Shown: piece after piece, positions 28,770 to 39,011 of the stretch
Position numbering within the stretch: the stretch's first letter is position 1
How the letters are laid out: each line of letters opens with the position of its first letter
Assembly (NCBI RefSeq): GCF_025717005.1
Contig: NZ_JAOVZU010000008.1
Coordinates: 99,312-163,311 of the forward strand
Reading direction: 5' to 3'
Length of the DNA: 64,000 bases
Source: Actinotalea endophytica
GTDB taxonomy: Bacteria; Actinomycetota; Actinomycetes; Actinomycetales; Cellulomonadaceae
Notes under the pieces: generated by a model
Database searches by the model: none
The model's input: only the letters and a program-made list of their open reading frames with translations
Told to the model about the DNA's origin: nothing
Made by a program: the position numbers and the translations under genes

Positions 28770-29759
28770 ATGCGATTCGGACTCTTCATCCCTCAGGGCT
28801 GGCGGATGGACCTCGTCGGCATCGACCCCGCGGAGCAGTGGCAGGTGATGCACGGGCTCGCGAAGCACGCCGATGACGGCGACGTCTTCGAGTCCGTCTG
28901 GGTCTACGACCACTTCCACACCGTTCCCGAACCCAGCGAGGAGGCCACCCATGAGGCCTGGACGCTGATGGCGGCGCTGGCCGCGTCGACCAGCCGGGTC
29001 CGCCTGGGCCAGATGTGCACCTGCATGGGCTACCGCAACCCCGCCTACCTCGCGAAGGTCGCCGCGACCGTGGACCTGATCTCGGGCGGTCGGATCGAGA
29101 TGGGCATCGGAGCCGGGTGGTACGAGCACGAGTGGGACGCCTACGGCTACGGCTTCCCCGCCGTCGGCGACCGGCTGGGCATGCTCGACGAGGGCGTGCA
29201 GATCATGGAGCAGGCGTGGCGCACCGGGTACGCGACGCTCGACGGCCGCTACTACCAGGTCGACGGCGCCCGGGTGTTCCCGCAGCCGCTGCAAGAGGGC
29301 GGCATCCCGCTGTGGATCGCCGGTGGCGGCGAGAAGCGCACGCTCAAGTACGTGGCGCGCTCGGCGCAGTACGCGAACATCGCCGGCGACCCGGAGACCT
29401 TCGCGCGCAAGTCGGAGGTGCTGCGCGGGCACTGCGAGACCCTGGGCCGGGACTTCGGCTCGGTCGTGCGCTCGGCCAACTACAACGTCGTGATCGGCGC
29501 GACCGAGGCCGAGGTGGACGACCGGATCGCCGCGATCCAGGACCGCTACGCCCGCGTGCTGCCGGACAAGGCCGAGCAGATCGCCGCGGAGTTCCGAGGC
29601 GGCCCGCTGGTCGGCACACCGCAGCAGATCGTCGACAAGCTCCGTGAGCTCGAGGGCCTCGGGATGACCTATGCGATCACCTACTTCTCGGAGGCCGCGT
29701 ACGACCGCTCCGGCATCGAGCTGTTCGAGCGCGAGGTGGCGCCGGCGCTGCGCGGCTGA
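28770..29759 (+). CDS. LLM-class F420-dependent oxidoreductase
   Basis: This 329-residue luciferase-like monooxygenase-fold protein starts MRFGLFIPQGWRMDL. Conserved segments are VRLGQMCTCMGYRNPAYLAKVAATVDLISGGR (about 77-108), the family loop GIGAGWYEHEWDAYG, and IPLWIAGGGEKRTLKYVARSA. Members use F420 or FMN for hydride transfer; the F420 assignment follows the actinobacterial subfamily. It lies 63 nt after metH in the same direction but has its own leaderless-type -10. No link to methionine metabolism is evident. Confidence 0.83.
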   Translation: MRFGLFIPQGWRMDLVGIDPAEQWQVMHGLAKHADDGDVFESVWVYDHFHTVPEPSEEATHEAWTLMAALAASTSRVRLGQMCTCMGYRNPAYLAKVAATVDLISGGRIEMGIGAGWYEHEWDAYGYGFPAVGDRLGMLDEGVQIMEQAWRTGYATLDGRYYQVDGARVFPQPLQEGGIPLWIAGGGEKRTLKYVARSAQYANIAGDPETFARKSEVLRGHCETLGRDFGSVVRSANYNVVIGATEAEVDDRIAAIQDRYARVLPDKAEQIAAEFRGGPLVGTPQQIVDKLRELEGLGMTYAITYFSEAAYDRSGIELFEREVAPALRG

Positions 29760-29817
29760 GCAGGGCGCGCGGGCTGCCCCGTACCAAGCCGTCCGCGCGC
29801 TCGCGGGGCCGTGCGGG

Positions 29818-30171
29818 TCAGTCCCGCTCGGCCACGACCATCGCCGAGGCGATCCCGGCGTCGTGCGAGATGGACAGGTGGAACCGGTCGACGCCCAGCT
29901 CGGCGGCGCGCGCCGCGACCGTGCCGGTGATCTCGACCTCGGGCGGACCGCCGATCACGCGGTGCACCGTGGCGTCCTGCCAGCTCATGGTGCCGGGCGC
30001 GCCGAGCGCCTTCGCGATCGCCTCCTTCGCGGCGAACCGCGCCGCGAGCGACGACGCCGGCAGGTCGCGCTCGGCAGCGGTGAACAGCCGCTCGCGCAAC
30101 CCGGGTGAGCGTTCCAGGGTCGCCATGAAGCGCGCGACGTCGACCACGTCGATCCCGACCCCGACGATCAT
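29818..30171 (-). CDS. acpS: Holo-[acyl-carrier-protein] synthase
   Basis: This 117-residue phosphopantetheinyl transferase has Asp8 in [11 protein letters not shown] and [12 protein letters not shown], which carry the Mg/CoA ligands, and ends in [21 protein letters not shown]. It activates acyl carrier protein with the CoA arm. It lies downstream of glmS and the small membrane protein in the conserved glmS-acpS-nnr-alr order, although metH and the F420 gene interrupt that order here. ATG is 6 nt after TAGGGT. Confidence 0.94.
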   Translation of the reverse strand: MIVGVGIDVVDVARFMATLERSPGLRERLFTAAERDLPASSLAARFAAKEAIAKALGAPGTMSWQDATVHRVIGGPPEVEITGTVAARAAELGVDRFHLSISHDAGIASAMVVAERD

Positions 30172-30177
30172 GCGCCC

Positions 30178-30183
30178 ACCCTA
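30178..30183 (-). promoter_or_regulatory. -10 hexamer of leaderless acpS start
   Basis: TAGGGT on the minus strand is 6 nt before the ATG at 30171. Confidence 0.5.
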
Positions 30184-30194
30184 CGGCGGCCGGG

Positions 30195-30824
30195 TCACAG
30201 CAGCGGCGCGATCATCCCTGGCGCGACCTCGAACGCGAACCAGACCACGCCGCCGACGAGGACCAGGTAGCCGAGGACGAGGGCGGCCACGGCCCGGGCC
30301 CGCCCCGTCCCAGTGATCCGCGCCTGTCGCAGCCCGACGTGCCCGAGCACCACCGCCACGGGCGCGAGACCCAGCATCCCGGCCATGAGCGCGAGCGTGC
30401 CGAGCACGGCGGCACCCGTGGACGCGCGACCTGCAGCGGGCACGGGCGACCGCTGCGCCGGTACGAACGCGAGGCGGTCGCCGGCCGAGCCGGTCGAGGT
30501 CGGCGACCACGACGGCCGACCCGGCGTGGTCGGCAGCCGCCAGGCCGCGACGGATGCCGGCGCGCCGACGTCCGTCCCGGCGTACGCGGCGATCACGTCC
30601 CTGACACCGGTGAGCAGGGCGAAGCGCCCGGCCGGCACGAGGGGCGGCGCCGTCTCGTCGCGCCGGGGCCGCCCGACAAGAGGCTTCTCCGGCACTCCCC
30701 ACCGGGTGGCCAACGCCGCGGGCAGACTGCCGGGGGTCCATGGTGCCGACCCGCGAGGCTCGGCCCGGCGCGGGGCGGGGTCCCGTCGCGACGCGTGCCG
30801 CGCCGCGAGATCGAGTTCGTTCAT
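30195..30824 (-). CDS. DUF4190-type small membrane protein
   Basis: This 209-residue protein has a long, probably disordered cytoplasmic N-terminus (about 1-135, rich in Arg, Pro and Ser). Two hydrophobic helices follow (about 137-160 and 183-203), connected by LGHVGLRQARITGTGRARA. That loop is the usual signature of the DUF4190 domain. Function is unknown. It lies between glmS and acpS on the same strand, with a hairpin separating it from glmS. Confidence 0.7.
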   Translation of the reverse strand: MNELDLAARHASRRDPAPRRAEPRGSAPWTPGSLPAALATRWGVPEKPLVGRPRRDETAPPLVPAGRFALLTGVRDVIAAYAGTDVGAPASVAAWRLPTTPGRPSWSPTSTGSAGDRLAFVPAQRSPVPAAGRASTGAAVLGTLALMAGMLGLAPVAVVLGHVGLRQARITGTGRARAVAALVLGYLVLVGGVVWFAFEVAPGMIAPLL

Positions 30825-30894
30825 CCGAGCCCCCGCTCATCCGATCGGACTACCGGAACGGTAGCGGGGGACGCTCGGGTGGCGGCAGGGCACT

Positions 30895-30922
30895 ACCCCG
30901 TTCGGCGCAGGACGAACGGGGT
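30895..30922 (-). terminator. Hairpin terminator downstream of glmS
   Basis: A 10-bp perfect stem (30895-30904 with 30913-30922) encloses an 8-nt loop about 100 nt after the glmS stop codon. A second small palindrome, CTACCG-gaa-CGGTAG, lies at 30850-30864. Confidence 0.55.
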
Positions 30923-31023
30923 GCTCGGGGCGATCCGGGCATCGGTCCGGACGGTCGGCAGCGCCGGCCAGGGCCCCCTGAGCAGCCGCGCCCGGCCGGG
31001 CTCTGCCGTCCGTCCCGAGGCGT

Positions 31024-32877
31024 CTACTCGACCGTCACGGACTTCGCGAGGTTGCGCGGCTGGTCGACGTCCAGGCCCTTGGCCGCCGCGAGCGCGCACG
31101 CGAAGATCTGCAGCGGCACCACGGCGACCAGCGGGGCGAGCAGCGACGCGGTCTTCGGCACGAAGAACACCCGGTCGGCGAACGGCAGCACGTCCGTGTC
31201 GCCCTCTTCCGCGATCACCAGCGGCCGGGCGCCGCGCGCCCGGATCTCCTGGATGTTCGAGACCACCTTCGAGTGCAGCGAGTCGCGGCCGCGCGGGCTC
31301 GGCACGATGACGAACACCGGCTGGCCGTCCTCGATCAGTGCGATCGGGCCGTGCTTCAGCTCGCCCGCGGCGAAGCCCTCGGCGTGCAGGTAGGCGATCT
31401 CCTTCAGCTTGAGCGCGCCCTCCATCGCGACCGGGTAGCCGACGTGCCGGCCCAGGAAGAGCACCGACGGGACGTCCTTCATCTCGACGGCGGCCTCGCG
31501 GACCGGTCCGGCCTCGTCCAGCACCTGCTGGACCTTCGCGGGGATCTCCCGGAGGTCGTCGAGGATCTCGGCGATCTCGTCCGGGAACTTCGTGCCGCGC
31601 AGCTGCGCCAGGTACAGGCCGAGCAGGTACGCCGCGGTGATCTGGGCCAGGAAGGCCTTGGTCGACGCGACGGCGACCTCGGGCCCCGCGTGCGTGTAGA
31701 GCACGGCGTCGGACTCGCGGGGGATCGTCGAGCCGTGCGTGTTCACGATCGCGAGGACGGTGGCGCCCTGCTCGCGCGCGTGGCGGACCGCCATGAGGGT
31801 GTCCATCGTCTCGCCGGACTGCGAGACCGCGACGACGAGCGTCTTGGCGTTCACGACCGGGTCCCGGTAGCGGAACTCGTGCGCGAGCTCGACCTCGACC
31901 GGGATCCGGCACCAGTGCTCGATCGCGTACTTCGCAACCTGCCCCGCGTACGCGGCCGTGCCGCACGCGATGACGATGATCTTGTCGATCTGGCGCAGCA
32001 CGGTCTCGTCGACCCGGATCTCGTCGAGCACCAGGTGCCCGGCGGCGTCGGTACGACCGAGCAGGGTGTCCGCGACCGCATGCGGCTGGTCGTGGATCTC
32101 CTTGTCCATGAAGGAGGCGAACCCGCCCTTCTCGGCGGCGGACGCGTCCCAGTCGACGGTGTAGCGCTTGGGCGCGACCGGGTTGCCGTCGAAGTCCACG
32201 ACCTCGACGCCGTCGGGGGTGAGGGTCACGACCTGGTCCTGACCGAGCTCGACCGCCTCACGGGTGTGCGCGATGAAGGCGGCCACGTCCGAGCCGAGGA
32301 AGTTCTCGCCCTCGCCCAGCCCGACGACCAGCGGCGAGTCGTGGCGCGTGCCGACGACCGTGTCCGGCGCGTCGGCGTGCACCGCGAGCAGCGTGAAGGT
32401 GCCCTGCAGCCGCTTCGCGACGGTCCGCATCGCGGTGGTGAGGTCGCCGTCGTAGGCCCGCGCGAGCAGGTGCGCGACGGTCTCGGTGTCGGTGTCGCTC
32501 GAGAAGGCGACGCCGTCGGCAGCCAGCTCCGCGCGCAGCTGGATGAAGTTCTCGATGATCCCGTTGTGGATCACGGCGACCGTGCCGTCCTCCGACAGGT
32601 GCGGGTGCGCGTTGCTGTCGGTCGGGGCGCCGTGCGTGGCCCACCTGGTGTGGCCGATCGCGGCGGTCGCGGGTGGGAGCGGCGCGGCCTCGAGGTCGGC
32701 GGCGAGCACCCCGAGCTTTCCCGCCCGCTTCGCGCTCACCAGACCCTGCGGCGTCACCAGCGCGACCCCGGCGGAGTCGTACCCGCGGTACTCGAGTCGA
32801 GCGAGACCACCCATGACGACCTCGAGGGGCCGCGGCCCCGGCGTCTGGGGACCGACATATCCCACGATTCCGCACAT
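31024..32877 (-). CDS. glmS: Glutamine--fructose-6-phosphate aminotransferase
   Basis: This 617-residue enzyme makes glucosamine-6-phosphate for cell-wall precursors. After Met removal Cys1 of MCGIVGY is the glutaminase nucleophile. Residues about 1-240 form the Ntn-hydrolase domain. Two SIS domains follow ([19 protein letters not shown]), and the C-terminus is [18 protein letters not shown] at 32877 lies 7 nt after TAGACT, without an SD. It is divergent from coaA. Confidence 0.96.
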   Translation of the reverse strand: MCGIVGYVGPQTPGPRPLEVVMGGLARLEYRGYDSAGVALVTPQGLVSAKRAGKLGVLAADLEAAPLPPATAAIGHTRWATHGAPTDSNAHPHLSEDGTVAVIHNGIIENFIQLRAELAADGVAFSSDTDTETVAHLLARAYDGDLTTAMRTVAKRLQGTFTLLAVHADAPDTVVGTRHDSPLVVGLGEGENFLGSDVAAFIAHTREAVELGQDQVVTLTPDGVEVVDFDGNPVAPKRYTVDWDASAAEKGGFASFMDKEIHDQPHAVADTLLGRTDAAGHLVLDEIRVDETVLRQIDKIIVIACGTAAYAGQVAKYAIEHWCRIPVEVELAHEFRYRDPVVNAKTLVVAVSQSGETMDTLMAVRHAREQGATVLAIVNTHGSTIPRESDAVLYTHAGPEVAVASTKAFLAQITAAYLLGLYLAQLRGTKFPDEIAEILDDLREIPAKVQQVLDEAGPVREAAVEMKDVPSVLFLGRHVGYPVAMEGALKLKEIAYLHAEGFAAGELKHGPIALIEDGQPVFVIVPSPRGRDSLHSKVVSNIQEIRARGARPLVIAEEGDTDVLPFADRVFFVPKTASLLAPLVAVVPLQIFACALAAAKGLDVDQPRNLAKSVTVE

Positions 32878-32884
32878 GGCGGGG

Positions 32885-32890
32885 AGTCTA
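32885..32890 (-). promoter_or_regulatory. -10 hexamer of leaderless glmS start
   Basis: TAGACT on the minus strand is 7 nt before the ATG at 32877. The divergent coaA hexamer CAGACT is only 60 nt away. Confidence 0.55.
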
Positions 32891-32949
32891 TCCGCGGGCG
32901 CTCGGCGGCCACGGGACGGGACCCGGGACCACCGGCGGCTCCGATCGGG

Positions 32950-32955
32950 CAGACT
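32950..32955 (+). promoter_or_regulatory. -10-like hexamer of leaderless coaA start
   Basis: CAGACT is 7 nt before the GTG at 32963. The bases between are GGCCCCC, which is not an SD. Confidence 0.45.
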
Positions 32956-32962
32956 GGCCCCC

Positions 32963-33910
32963 GTGGCCGCACCCGAGTTCCCCACGCCGTACGTGGATCT
33001 GGACCGGGGCCAGTGGAGCCGCCTGTCGGCGAGCACGCCGCTGCCGCTGACCGACACCGACGTCCTGCGCCTGCGCGGCCTCGGTGACCCGATCGACCTT
33101 GCCGAGGTCGATGCGATCTACCGGCCGCTGTCGCGACTGCTCGCCCTGTACGTCGAGGCGACCGGGCGGCTGCACTCGGCGTCCTCGACGTTCCTCGGCG
33201 AGTACGCGGGTCGGACCCCGTACGTGATCGGGATCGCCGGGTCGGTCGCGGTCGGCAAGTCGACCACCGCCCGCGTGCTGCGCGAGCTCATGGCCCGCTG
33301 GCCGGAGACCCCGCGGGTCGAGCTCATCACGACCGACGGCTTCCTGCTGCCCAACCACGAGCTCGAACGTCGCGGTCTGATGGACCGCAAGGGCTTCCCG
33401 GAGTCCTACGACCGTCGCGCACTGCTGCAGTTCCTCGCCGCGGTCAAGGCCGGCAGCGCCGAGGTGCGCGCCCCCGTGTACTCGCACCACTCGTACGACA
33501 TCGTGCCGGACGACGCCGTGGTGGTCCGCCGACCCGACGTGCTGATCGTCGAGGGGCTCAACGTGCTGCAGCCCGCCAGGTCGACCGCGGCCGGCCAGTC
33601 GAGCCTCGCGGTGAGCGACTTCTTCGACTTCTCGATCTACGTCGACGCGCGCGCCACGGACGTGCGGCGCTGGTACGTGGACCGGTTCCTGTCCCTGAGG
33701 CACACGGCGTTCGCCAGGCCGGACTCCTACTTCCACCGGTACGCGTCGCTGGACGACGTCCAGGCCGTCGTGCGCGCCCAGGAGATCTGGGACTCGATCA
33801 ACGCCCCGAACCTCGTCGAGAACATCCTGCCGACCCGGGGCCGCGCCACCCTCGTACTGCGCAAGGGGCCCGACCACGCCGTCCAGCGGGTCCGCCTGCG
33901 CAAGCTCTGA
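32963..33910 (+). CDS. coaA: Type I pantothenate kinase
   Basis: This 315-residue P-loop kinase catalyses the first step of CoA synthesis. It has Walker [18 protein letters not shown] (about 90-106) and the pantothenate-site segments [18 protein letters not shown] and [15 protein letters not shown]. The VEGLNVLQP and YFHRYASL segments are typical of bacterial CoaA. GTG at 32963 sits at leaderless spacing from CAGACT. Its 3' end converges on dedA across a duplicated sequence. Confidence 0.95.
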   Translation: MAAPEFPTPYVDLDRGQWSRLSASTPLPLTDTDVLRLRGLGDPIDLAEVDAIYRPLSRLLALYVEATGRLHSASSTFLGEYAGRTPYVIGIAGSVAVGKSTTARVLRELMARWPETPRVELITTDGFLLPNHELERRGLMDRKGFPESYDRRALLQFLAAVKAGSAEVRAPVYSHHSYDIVPDDAVVVRRPDVLIVEGLNVLQPARSTAAGQSSLAVSDFFDFSIYVDARATDVRRWYVDRFLSLRHTAFARPDSYFHRYASLDDVQAVVRAQEIWDSINAPNLVENILPTRGRATLVLRKGPDHAVQRVRLRKL

Positions 33911-33978
33911 TCACGCTTCGTCGTCGCGGGCCCGGCTCCGCACGCCTCTGATCAGGCCTCGTCGTCCCGGGTCCCGGC
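33905..33978. repeat. Imperfect direct duplication across the coaA and dedA stop codons
   Basis: CTCTGATCA-(c/g)-GC-(t/c)-TCGTCGTC and following bases occur at 33905-33936 and 33946-33978, offset 41 bp with few mismatches and one indel. The first copy covers the coaA stop and the second covers the dedA stop. If transcribed on the minus strand both encode DDEA followed by a stop. Confidence 0.75.
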
Positions 33979-34674
33979 CGACTCGGCGTCCGGCTCCGCG
34001 TCGGCATCCGCCTCGGCGTCCGCGTCGGCCTCCGGCTCGTCGCCGGGCCTGCTGGCCAGCGCGGTCCAGCCCATCCGGCGGCCCAGCCGGCTCAGTGCCG
34101 GGTCGAGCGCCATCCCCATCAGAACGCCGCCGGCGACCCCGACCATCACGCCGATCCACGGCGAGTTGATGAACAGGTGCCCGGCGGCCGAGCCGATGGC
34201 CACCGTGTACCCGGCCCAGGTGACCGCCGCGATCCCCACGAGGGCGGTGAACCGGGCGCGGGGGTAGCCGAGTCCCCCGGCGGTCATGTTCACCGCGACG
34301 CGCCCCACCGGGATGTAGCGCGCGGCGAGGATGAAGACCGCTCCGCGCTCGCCCAGCGCCCGCTCGGCCCAGCTCATGGCTTCCTGGACCCGCCGGCCGC
34401 GCAGGAACGACCTGCCGCGCAGGTCCGCGCGCTTGCCGATGCTGTACGCGATCTGGTCACCGGTGAACGCCCCGAGCGCCGCGGCGAGGGCCACGGCCCA
34501 CAGCTGGGGCCCCTGGTGGGAGACCGCGAGGGAGGCGAGCGCGATGACCACGGTCTCGCTCGGCACCGGCGGGAAGAAGCCGTCGATCACCGCGAGGGCG
34601 TACTCGGCGACATAGACCCACGGGGAGTCCGCGATGTTCTGCACCCAGTCGGCGATCGAGGTCACCCAGGACAC
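33952..34674 (-). CDS. DedA-family membrane protein
   Basis: This 240-residue polytopic protein is of the DedA/VTT family. The N-terminal AEYALAVIDGFFPPVPSETV is the re-entrant E-loop region, and LGAFTGDQIAYSIGKR and FILAARYIPVGRVAVNMTAG carry the conserved Arg/Gly motifs. Family members flip undecaprenyl phosphate or other lipids and support proton-motive force. The cytoplasmic tail is an acidic simple repeat of Glu-Ala-Asp-Ala (about 215-232). GTG at 34674 has AAGGAG 8 nt upstream. Confidence 0.88.
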   Translation of the reverse strand: MSWVTSIADWVQNIADSPWVYVAEYALAVIDGFFPPVPSETVVIALASLAVSHQGPQLWAVALAAALGAFTGDQIAYSIGKRADLRGRSFLRGRRVQEAMSWAERALGERGAVFILAARYIPVGRVAVNMTAGGLGYPRARFTALVGIAAVTWAGYTVAIGSAAGHLFINSPWIGVMVGVAGGVLMGMALDPALSRLGRRMGWTALASRPGDEPEADADAEADADAEPDAESAGTRDDEA

Positions 34675-34729
34675 CGCACCAACTCCTTCGCTCAGGAGCC
34701 TCACCGTACGGCCCGGCGCCACGGTGCAG

Positions 34730-34749
34730 GATCAGGGACTCCCCTGATC
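34730..34749. promoter_or_regulatory. Palindrome upstream of dedA
   Basis: GATCAGGG (34730-34737) and CCCTGATC (34742-34749) form a perfect 8-bp inverted repeat with a 4-nt centre in the gap between def and dedA. It could be an operator for dedA or a short terminator for def; the sequence does not decide. Confidence 0.4.
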
Positions 34750-34843
34750 TCTGCCCGGGGACATGGTGCCGCCCCGCCGGGTCACGCGCATCCACTCGCA
34801 GGATGACAAGCGGCGAGCGCCCGTGCTCACCGCCCGGGACGCG

Positions 34844-35476
34844 TCAGGGCAGGGCGAACCCGAGCTCGGCGGCGGCGCGGGCCGGGGTCGGGTCGACGGC
34901 GTAGCGGGCCGCCTCCTCGGGCGAGAGCAGCGAGCGGAGCTCGGCTCCGTCCAGGTAGAGCCGACCGCGGAGGTGATCGGTCTCGTGCTGCACGATCCGG
35001 GCCGGCCAGCCGGTCAGGACCTCGTCGAGCGCGGCACCGGTCTCGTCGTGACCTGTCAGTCGCACGCTGCGCCACCGGGGCGTCACGGCTGCATAGCCCT
35101 TGACCGAGAGGCACCCCTCGTAGAACGCGACCCGCTCGGTGCCCACCGGCTCGTAGTGCGGGTTGATGATCACGCGGAACGGCACCGTCGCATGCTCGCG
35201 CGGGTCGTCCGGGTCGGGCTCGTCGCCCCAGTCGTCCTCGAGCACGGCGAGCGCGAGACCCAGGCCGACCTGCGGAGCTGCCAGCCCCACACCCGGCGCG
35301 GCGTGCATGGTGTCGCGCATCGCCTCGATGAGCTCGGCGAGCAGCAGGTCGCTGAGCTGCCCGTCGTAGGGCGTCGCGACCTGCCGCAGCACGGGCCGGC
35401 CCGCCTGCACGATGGGAAGCGGCCGCGGTCCGGCCAGCAGCGCCTCGACCTGGTCCGCCATGGTGCTCACGCTCAT
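34844..35476 (-). CDS. def: Peptide deformylase
   Basis: This 210-residue metalloenzyme removes the formyl group from nascent proteins. The three motifs are complete: GVGLAAPQVG (about 62-71), EGCLSV with the metal-binding Cys, and QHETDHLRG with two metal His and catalytic Glu. An extension of about 30 residues precedes the core and a C-terminal tail follows. ATG at 35476 has GGGAGG 5 nt upstream. It sits between glmM and dedA on the same strand. Confidence 0.95.
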   Translation of the reverse strand: MSVSTMADQVEALLAGPRPLPIVQAGRPVLRQVATPYDGQLSDLLLAELIEAMRDTMHAAPGVGLAAPQVGLGLALAVLEDDWGDEPDPDDPREHATVPFRVIINPHYEPVGTERVAFYEGCLSVKGYAAVTPRWRSVRLTGHDETGAALDEVLTGWPARIVQHETDHLRGRLYLDGAELRSLLSPEEAARYAVDPTPARAAAELGFALP

Positions 35477-35551
35477 CTGGTCCTCCCCAGTCGTCGAGGC
35501 GTCACGGTCGACGGGACCGCGCGGGTGTCGAGGCAACCCAGCCGTCGTGGG

Positions 35552-36907
35552 CTACAGGGCGAGCCTGTCACGCACGATGCCCGCGAGGTGGTCCGCGAGC
35601 CGTTCGGCCTCGTTCAGCACTGCGGCCTCGACCATCACCCGCACGAGCGGCTCGGTGCCGGACGGCCGCAGCAGCACGCGGCCCGACCGGCCCAGCTCGG
35701 CCTCGACGGCCGCGACGGCCGCCTGCACCTCGGTGTCGTCGACCCTGGTGCGGTCGACGCCGCTGACGTTGACGAGGACCTGGGGCAGGCGCGGCACCGT
35801 CGCGGCCAGGTCGCGCAGGCGCTCCCCCGCGGCCGCGACGGTCGCGGCCAGGTGCAGCGCGGTCAGCGTGCCGTCCCCAGTGGTCGCGTGGTCGGCCATG
35901 ATGACGTGGCCGGACTGCTCACCGCCGAGCGAGTAGCCCTGGGCCCGCATCTCCTCGAGCACGTAGCGGTCGCCGACGCCGGTCTGCACCGTCGCGATCC
36001 CGGCGTCGGACATCGCCAGCTGGAGGCCGAGGTTGCTCATCACGGTCGTGACCAGGGTGTCCTGCGCGAGTCGGCCGTGGGCCTTCAGCGAGACCGCGAG
36101 GATCCCCATGATCTGGTCGCCGTCGACCAGGGCACCGGTGTGGTCCACCGCGAGGCAGCGGTCCGCGTCTCCGTCGAGCGCGACCCCGAGGTCGGCGCCC
36201 GCCGCGACGACCGCGGCCTGGAGCTGCTCGGGGTGCGTCGAGCCGCACTTCTCGTTGATGTTGCGGCCGTCCGGAGAGGCGTTGATCACCACGACGTCGG
36301 CACCGGCGGCCCGCAGCGCGGCCGGTCCGACCTCGCTCGCCGCACCGTTCGCGCAGTCGATCGCGATCCGCAGACCCGCGAGCGCCTCCTCGCGACCCGG
36401 CAACGACGAGACCAGGTGCTCGACGTAGCGATCGGCGGCCAGCCCGAGGTCGTTGGACACCCGACCGACCGCGCTGCCGGTCGGCCGCTCCCACGGCTCG
36501 CCGATCCGTTGCTCGATCGCGTCCTCGACCTCGTCGGGAAGCTTGTGGCCGCCGCGCGTGAAGAACTTGATGCCGTTGTCCGGCATCGGGTTGTGCGACG
36601 CCGAGAGCATCACCCCGAGGTCCACGGACAGCGCGCCGGTGAGGTAGGCGACGCCGGGGGTCGGCAGCACGCCGAGGTCGATGACGTCCACGCCGGCGCT
36701 CGCGAGCCCGGCGATCACGGCCGCGGCGAGGAACTCGCCCGACGCGCGGGGGTCCCGGCCGACGACCGCCCGGGGCCGGTGCCCGGCGAACACGCCCTGT
36801 GAGGCGAGCACGTGGGCCGCCGCCACCGACAGGTCCAGCGCGAGCTCAGCGGTGACATCCCGGTTGGCGACCCCGCGCACCCCGTCGGTGCCGAACATCC
36901 GGCCCAT
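35552..36907 (-). CDS. glmM: Phosphoglucosamine mutase
   Basis: This 451-residue enzyme interconverts glucosamine-6-P and glucosamine-1-P. The active-site serine lies in [16 protein letters not shown] (about 99-114). DGDADR binds Mg (about 240-250), GGEQSGH is the sugar loop and [12 protein letters not shown] the phosphate loop. ATG at 36907 has GAGGAGG 5 nt upstream. Together with GlmS, encoded 3 kb away, it supplies UDP-GlcNAc synthesis. It is downstream of rpsI behind a terminator. Confidence 0.96.
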   Translation of the reverse strand: MGRMFGTDGVRGVANRDVTAELALDLSVAAAHVLASQGVFAGHRPRAVVGRDPRASGEFLAAAVIAGLASAGVDVIDLGVLPTPGVAYLTGALSVDLGVMLSASHNPMPDNGIKFFTRGGHKLPDEVEDAIEQRIGEPWERPTGSAVGRVSNDLGLAADRYVEHLVSSLPGREEALAGLRIAIDCANGAASEVGPAALRAAGADVVVINASPDGRNINEKCGSTHPEQLQAAVVAAGADLGVALDGDADRCLAVDHTGALVDGDQIMGILAVSLKAHGRLAQDTLVTTVMSNLGLQLAMSDAGIATVQTGVGDRYVLEEMRAQGYSLGGEQSGHVIMADHATTGDGTLTALHLAATVAAAGERLRDLAATVPRLPQVLVNVSGVDRTRVDDTEVQAAVAAVEAELGRSGRVLLRPSGTEPLVRVMVEAAVLNEAERLADHLAGIVRDRLAL

Positions 36908-36987
36908 CTGACCTCCTCGTCCTGGACGACTGTGCCACACGCGCCCGCGTCGGAGCACACCGAGCGGTGCGCACCGGCCGGTACGAC

Positions 36988-37018
36988 CACGGCCCCGATG
37001 GAGACCATCGGGGCCGTG
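36988..37018 (-). terminator. Terminator of rplM-rpsI
   Basis: A perfect 14-bp stem (36988-37001 with 37005-37018) closes an AGA loop. It begins 15 bases after the rpsI stop codon. Confidence 0.85.
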
Positions 37019-37033
37019 CGGAGTCGTGCTCGA

Positions 37034-37510
37034 TCAGCGCTTCGAGTACTGGGGCGCCTTGCGGGCCTTCTTCAGACCGGCCTTCTTGCGCTCGACCACA
37101 CGCGGGTCGCGGGTGAGGAAGCCCGCCTTCTTCAGCGCCGGGCGGTTGTGCTCGGCGTCGATCGCGTTGAGCGCACGGGCGATGCCCAGGCGCAGCGCGC
37201 CGGCCTGGCCGCTCACGCCGCCGCCGGAGATCCGGGCGATGACGTCGAAGCGCCCCTCGACGTCGACCAGGGCGAGCGGGCTGTTCACCAGCTGCTGGTG
37301 CACCTTGTTCGGGAAGTACTGCTCGAGGGTGCGGCCGTTGATCTTCCACTGGCCGGTGCCCGGGACGAGGCGCACGCGGGCGATGGCCTCCTTGCGGCGA
37401 CCGAGCGCCTGGCCAGGCGCCGTCAGGCTCTGACCGCGGCCCGCCGGGGCGGCGCTCTCAGAGGTGTAGCTGGTGGGCGTCTCGCCCTCGAATTCGGTGG
37501 TCTCGGCCAC
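37034..37510 (-). CDS. rpsI: 30S ribosomal protein S9
   Basis: This is 158 residues long. The conserved core starts at [17 protein letters not shown] and ends in the invariant [11 protein letters not shown], whose last Arg reaches the P-site tRNA. About 28 extra N-terminal residues ([14 protein letters not shown]...) are Glu/Thr/Ser-rich, as in other actinobacteria. The GTG start has GAGGA upstream. It is the second gene after rplM, 47 nt apart. Confidence 0.95.
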   Translation of the reverse strand: MAETTEFEGETPTSYTSESAAPAGRGQSLTAPGQALGRRKEAIARVRLVPGTGQWKINGRTLEQYFPNKVHQQLVNSPLALVDVEGRFDVIARISGGGVSGQAGALRLGIARALNAIDAEHNRPALKKAGFLTRDPRVVERKKAGLKKARKAPQYSKR

Positions 37511-37557
37511 GGGTGCTGTCCTCGCTGTGGGGTGGTCGGTGGTCGCCGGAGCGCGCC

Positions 37558-38001
37558 TTACTGGGCGACCTGGCTGATCTCGAACGGCTGGGGCTTCTGC
37601 GCGGCGTGCGGGTGCTCGGAGCCGACGTAGACCTTGAGCTTGCTCATCTGCTGCCGCGACAGCGACGTCTTCGGCAGCATGCCGCGGACGGCCTTCTCGA
37701 TGGCCCGCTCCGGCTTGGTGGCCAGCAGGGTCGAGTACGGCGTGGCCCGCAGACCGCCCGGGTAGCCCGAGTGGCGGTAGGCGAGCTTCTGGTCGCGCTT
37801 GTTGCCGGTCAGCGCGACCTTCTCGGCGTTGATGACGATGACGAAGTCGCCCGTGTCGACGTGCGGGGCGAAGGTCGCCTTGTGCTTGCCGCGCAGCAGT
37901 GTGGCGACCTGGGAGGCCAGCCGGCCCAGCACGACGTCGGTGGCGTCGATGACGTGCCAGGTCCGCTCGACGTCGCCGGGCTTCGGGGTGAACGTGCGCA
38001 C
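37558..38001 (-). CDS. rplM: 50S ribosomal protein L13
   Basis: This is 147 residues, the standard length. Signatures are [41 protein letters not shown] and [26 protein letters not shown]. It binds 23S rRNA early in 50S assembly. GTG at 38001 is used because the upstream frame is not ribosomal. A leader of about 108 nt precedes it, long enough for the L13 autogenous control known in other bacteria. Confidence 0.96.
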   Translation of the reverse strand: MRTFTPKPGDVERTWHVIDATDVVLGRLASQVATLLRGKHKATFAPHVDTGDFVIVINAEKVALTGNKRDQKLAYRHSGYPGGLRATPYSTLLATKPERAIEKAVRGMLPKTSLSRQQMSKLKVYVGSEHPHAAQKPQPFEISQVAQ

Positions 38002-38115
38002 GGTCGTACCTTCGTCTCGCTCGGTGTGAGGTGTGCCGGTCTTCACGACAGTCCGCGAAGATCGGGTGGGCGTCGAGGCGCGCCAAGGCGCAACAAGGAC
38101 GCACAACGACCTCCA

Positions 38116-38144
38116 AGAGTACCCGGGCACCCCCGCAAGGGCAA
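38116..38144 (-). promoter_or_regulatory. rplM-rpsI promoter
   Basis: On the minus strand TTGCCC (38144-38139) and TACTCT (38121-38116) are 17 nt apart. The predicted start is near 38109, giving a 5' leader of about 108 nt before rplM. Confidence 0.6.
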
Positions 38145-38150
38145 AACTCG

Positions 38151-39011
38151 TCAGCGCAGCGCGGAGCGGGCGGCCGCACGCACGTCGGCCGTCAGCGCCG
38201 CGAGCACGGGCGAGTCCACCTTCCACCGCTGCCAGTGCAGCGGCACGTCCAGCGAGCGTCCGGGCGCGAGGTCGACGAGCACACCCGAGTCGAGCTCGTC
38301 GGCGACCGCCACCTCGGGGACCATCCCCCACGCGACCCCGGCCCGGAGCACGGCGACGAACGCGTCCTGGGACGGCACGTGGTGCCGGGCCGGCGGGTCC
38401 ACCACGCCGAGGTCCGCCAGGAAGCGGTCCTGAAGCGTGTCGTGCCGGTCGAACGCCAGCAGCGGAGCCGACGCCCACCTGCCCGGTCCGGTCGGGTGGC
38501 GTTCGGCGAACCCGGGTGCGGCGAGCGCGCGGTACCGCATCGCCCCGAGCGGCGATGCGCTGCAGCCCTGCACCGGTGCCGGGTCCGCGCTCACCGCGGC
38601 CATCACGGTGCCGTCGCGCAGCAGGTCTGCCGTCCGGTCCTGGTCCACGCGGTGCACGTCGACCAGCACACCCCGGTCCGCGGTCGCCGCGACCACCGCG
38701 GGGAACCAGGTCGACAAGGAGTCGGCGTTCACGGCGAGCGCCAGCGTCACCGGTCCGTGCTCGCCCAGCTCGGTGCGCGCCTCGTGCTCGGCGAGGTCGA
38801 GCTGGCCGGCGAGCCGGACGAGGACCGCACCGGCGTCGGTGGCCCTGGTCGGCCGGGCCCGCCGGACCAGCACCTGCCCGGCGGCCTGCTCGAGGCCCTT
38901 GATGCGCTGCGACACGGCTGACGGTGTGACGTGCAGCGCGGTCGCCGCCGCGTCGAAGCTGCCGTGCCGGACGACCGCAGCGAGGGTGGCGAGCTGGGCG
39001 CGATCGAACAT
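38151..39011 (-). CDS. lysG: LysR-type regulator, LysG/ArgP-like
   Basis: This 286-residue LysR protein has an N-terminal winged HTH (about 1-60, [29 protein letters not shown]). The effector domain (about 90-280) contains [17 protein letters not shown], characteristic of ArgP/LysG. It is divergent from lysE, as in Corynebacterium, where LysG with lysine, arginine or histidine switches on the exporter. Its start codon lies inside an inverted-repeat operator, so autoregulation is likely. Confidence 0.88.
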   Translation of the reverse strand: MFDRAQLATLAAVVRHGSFDAAATALHVTPSAVSQRIKGLEQAAGQVLVRRARPTRATDAGAVLVRLAGQLDLAEHEARTELGEHGPVTLALAVNADSLSTWFPAVVAATADRGVLVDVHRVDQDRTADLLRDGTVMAAVSADPAPVQGCSASPLGAMRYRALAAPGFAERHPTGPGRWASAPLLAFDRHDTLQDRFLADLGVVDPPARHHVPSQDAFVAVLRAGVAWGMVPEVAVADELDSGVLVDLAPGRSLDVPLHWQRWKVDSPVLAALTADVRAAARSALR

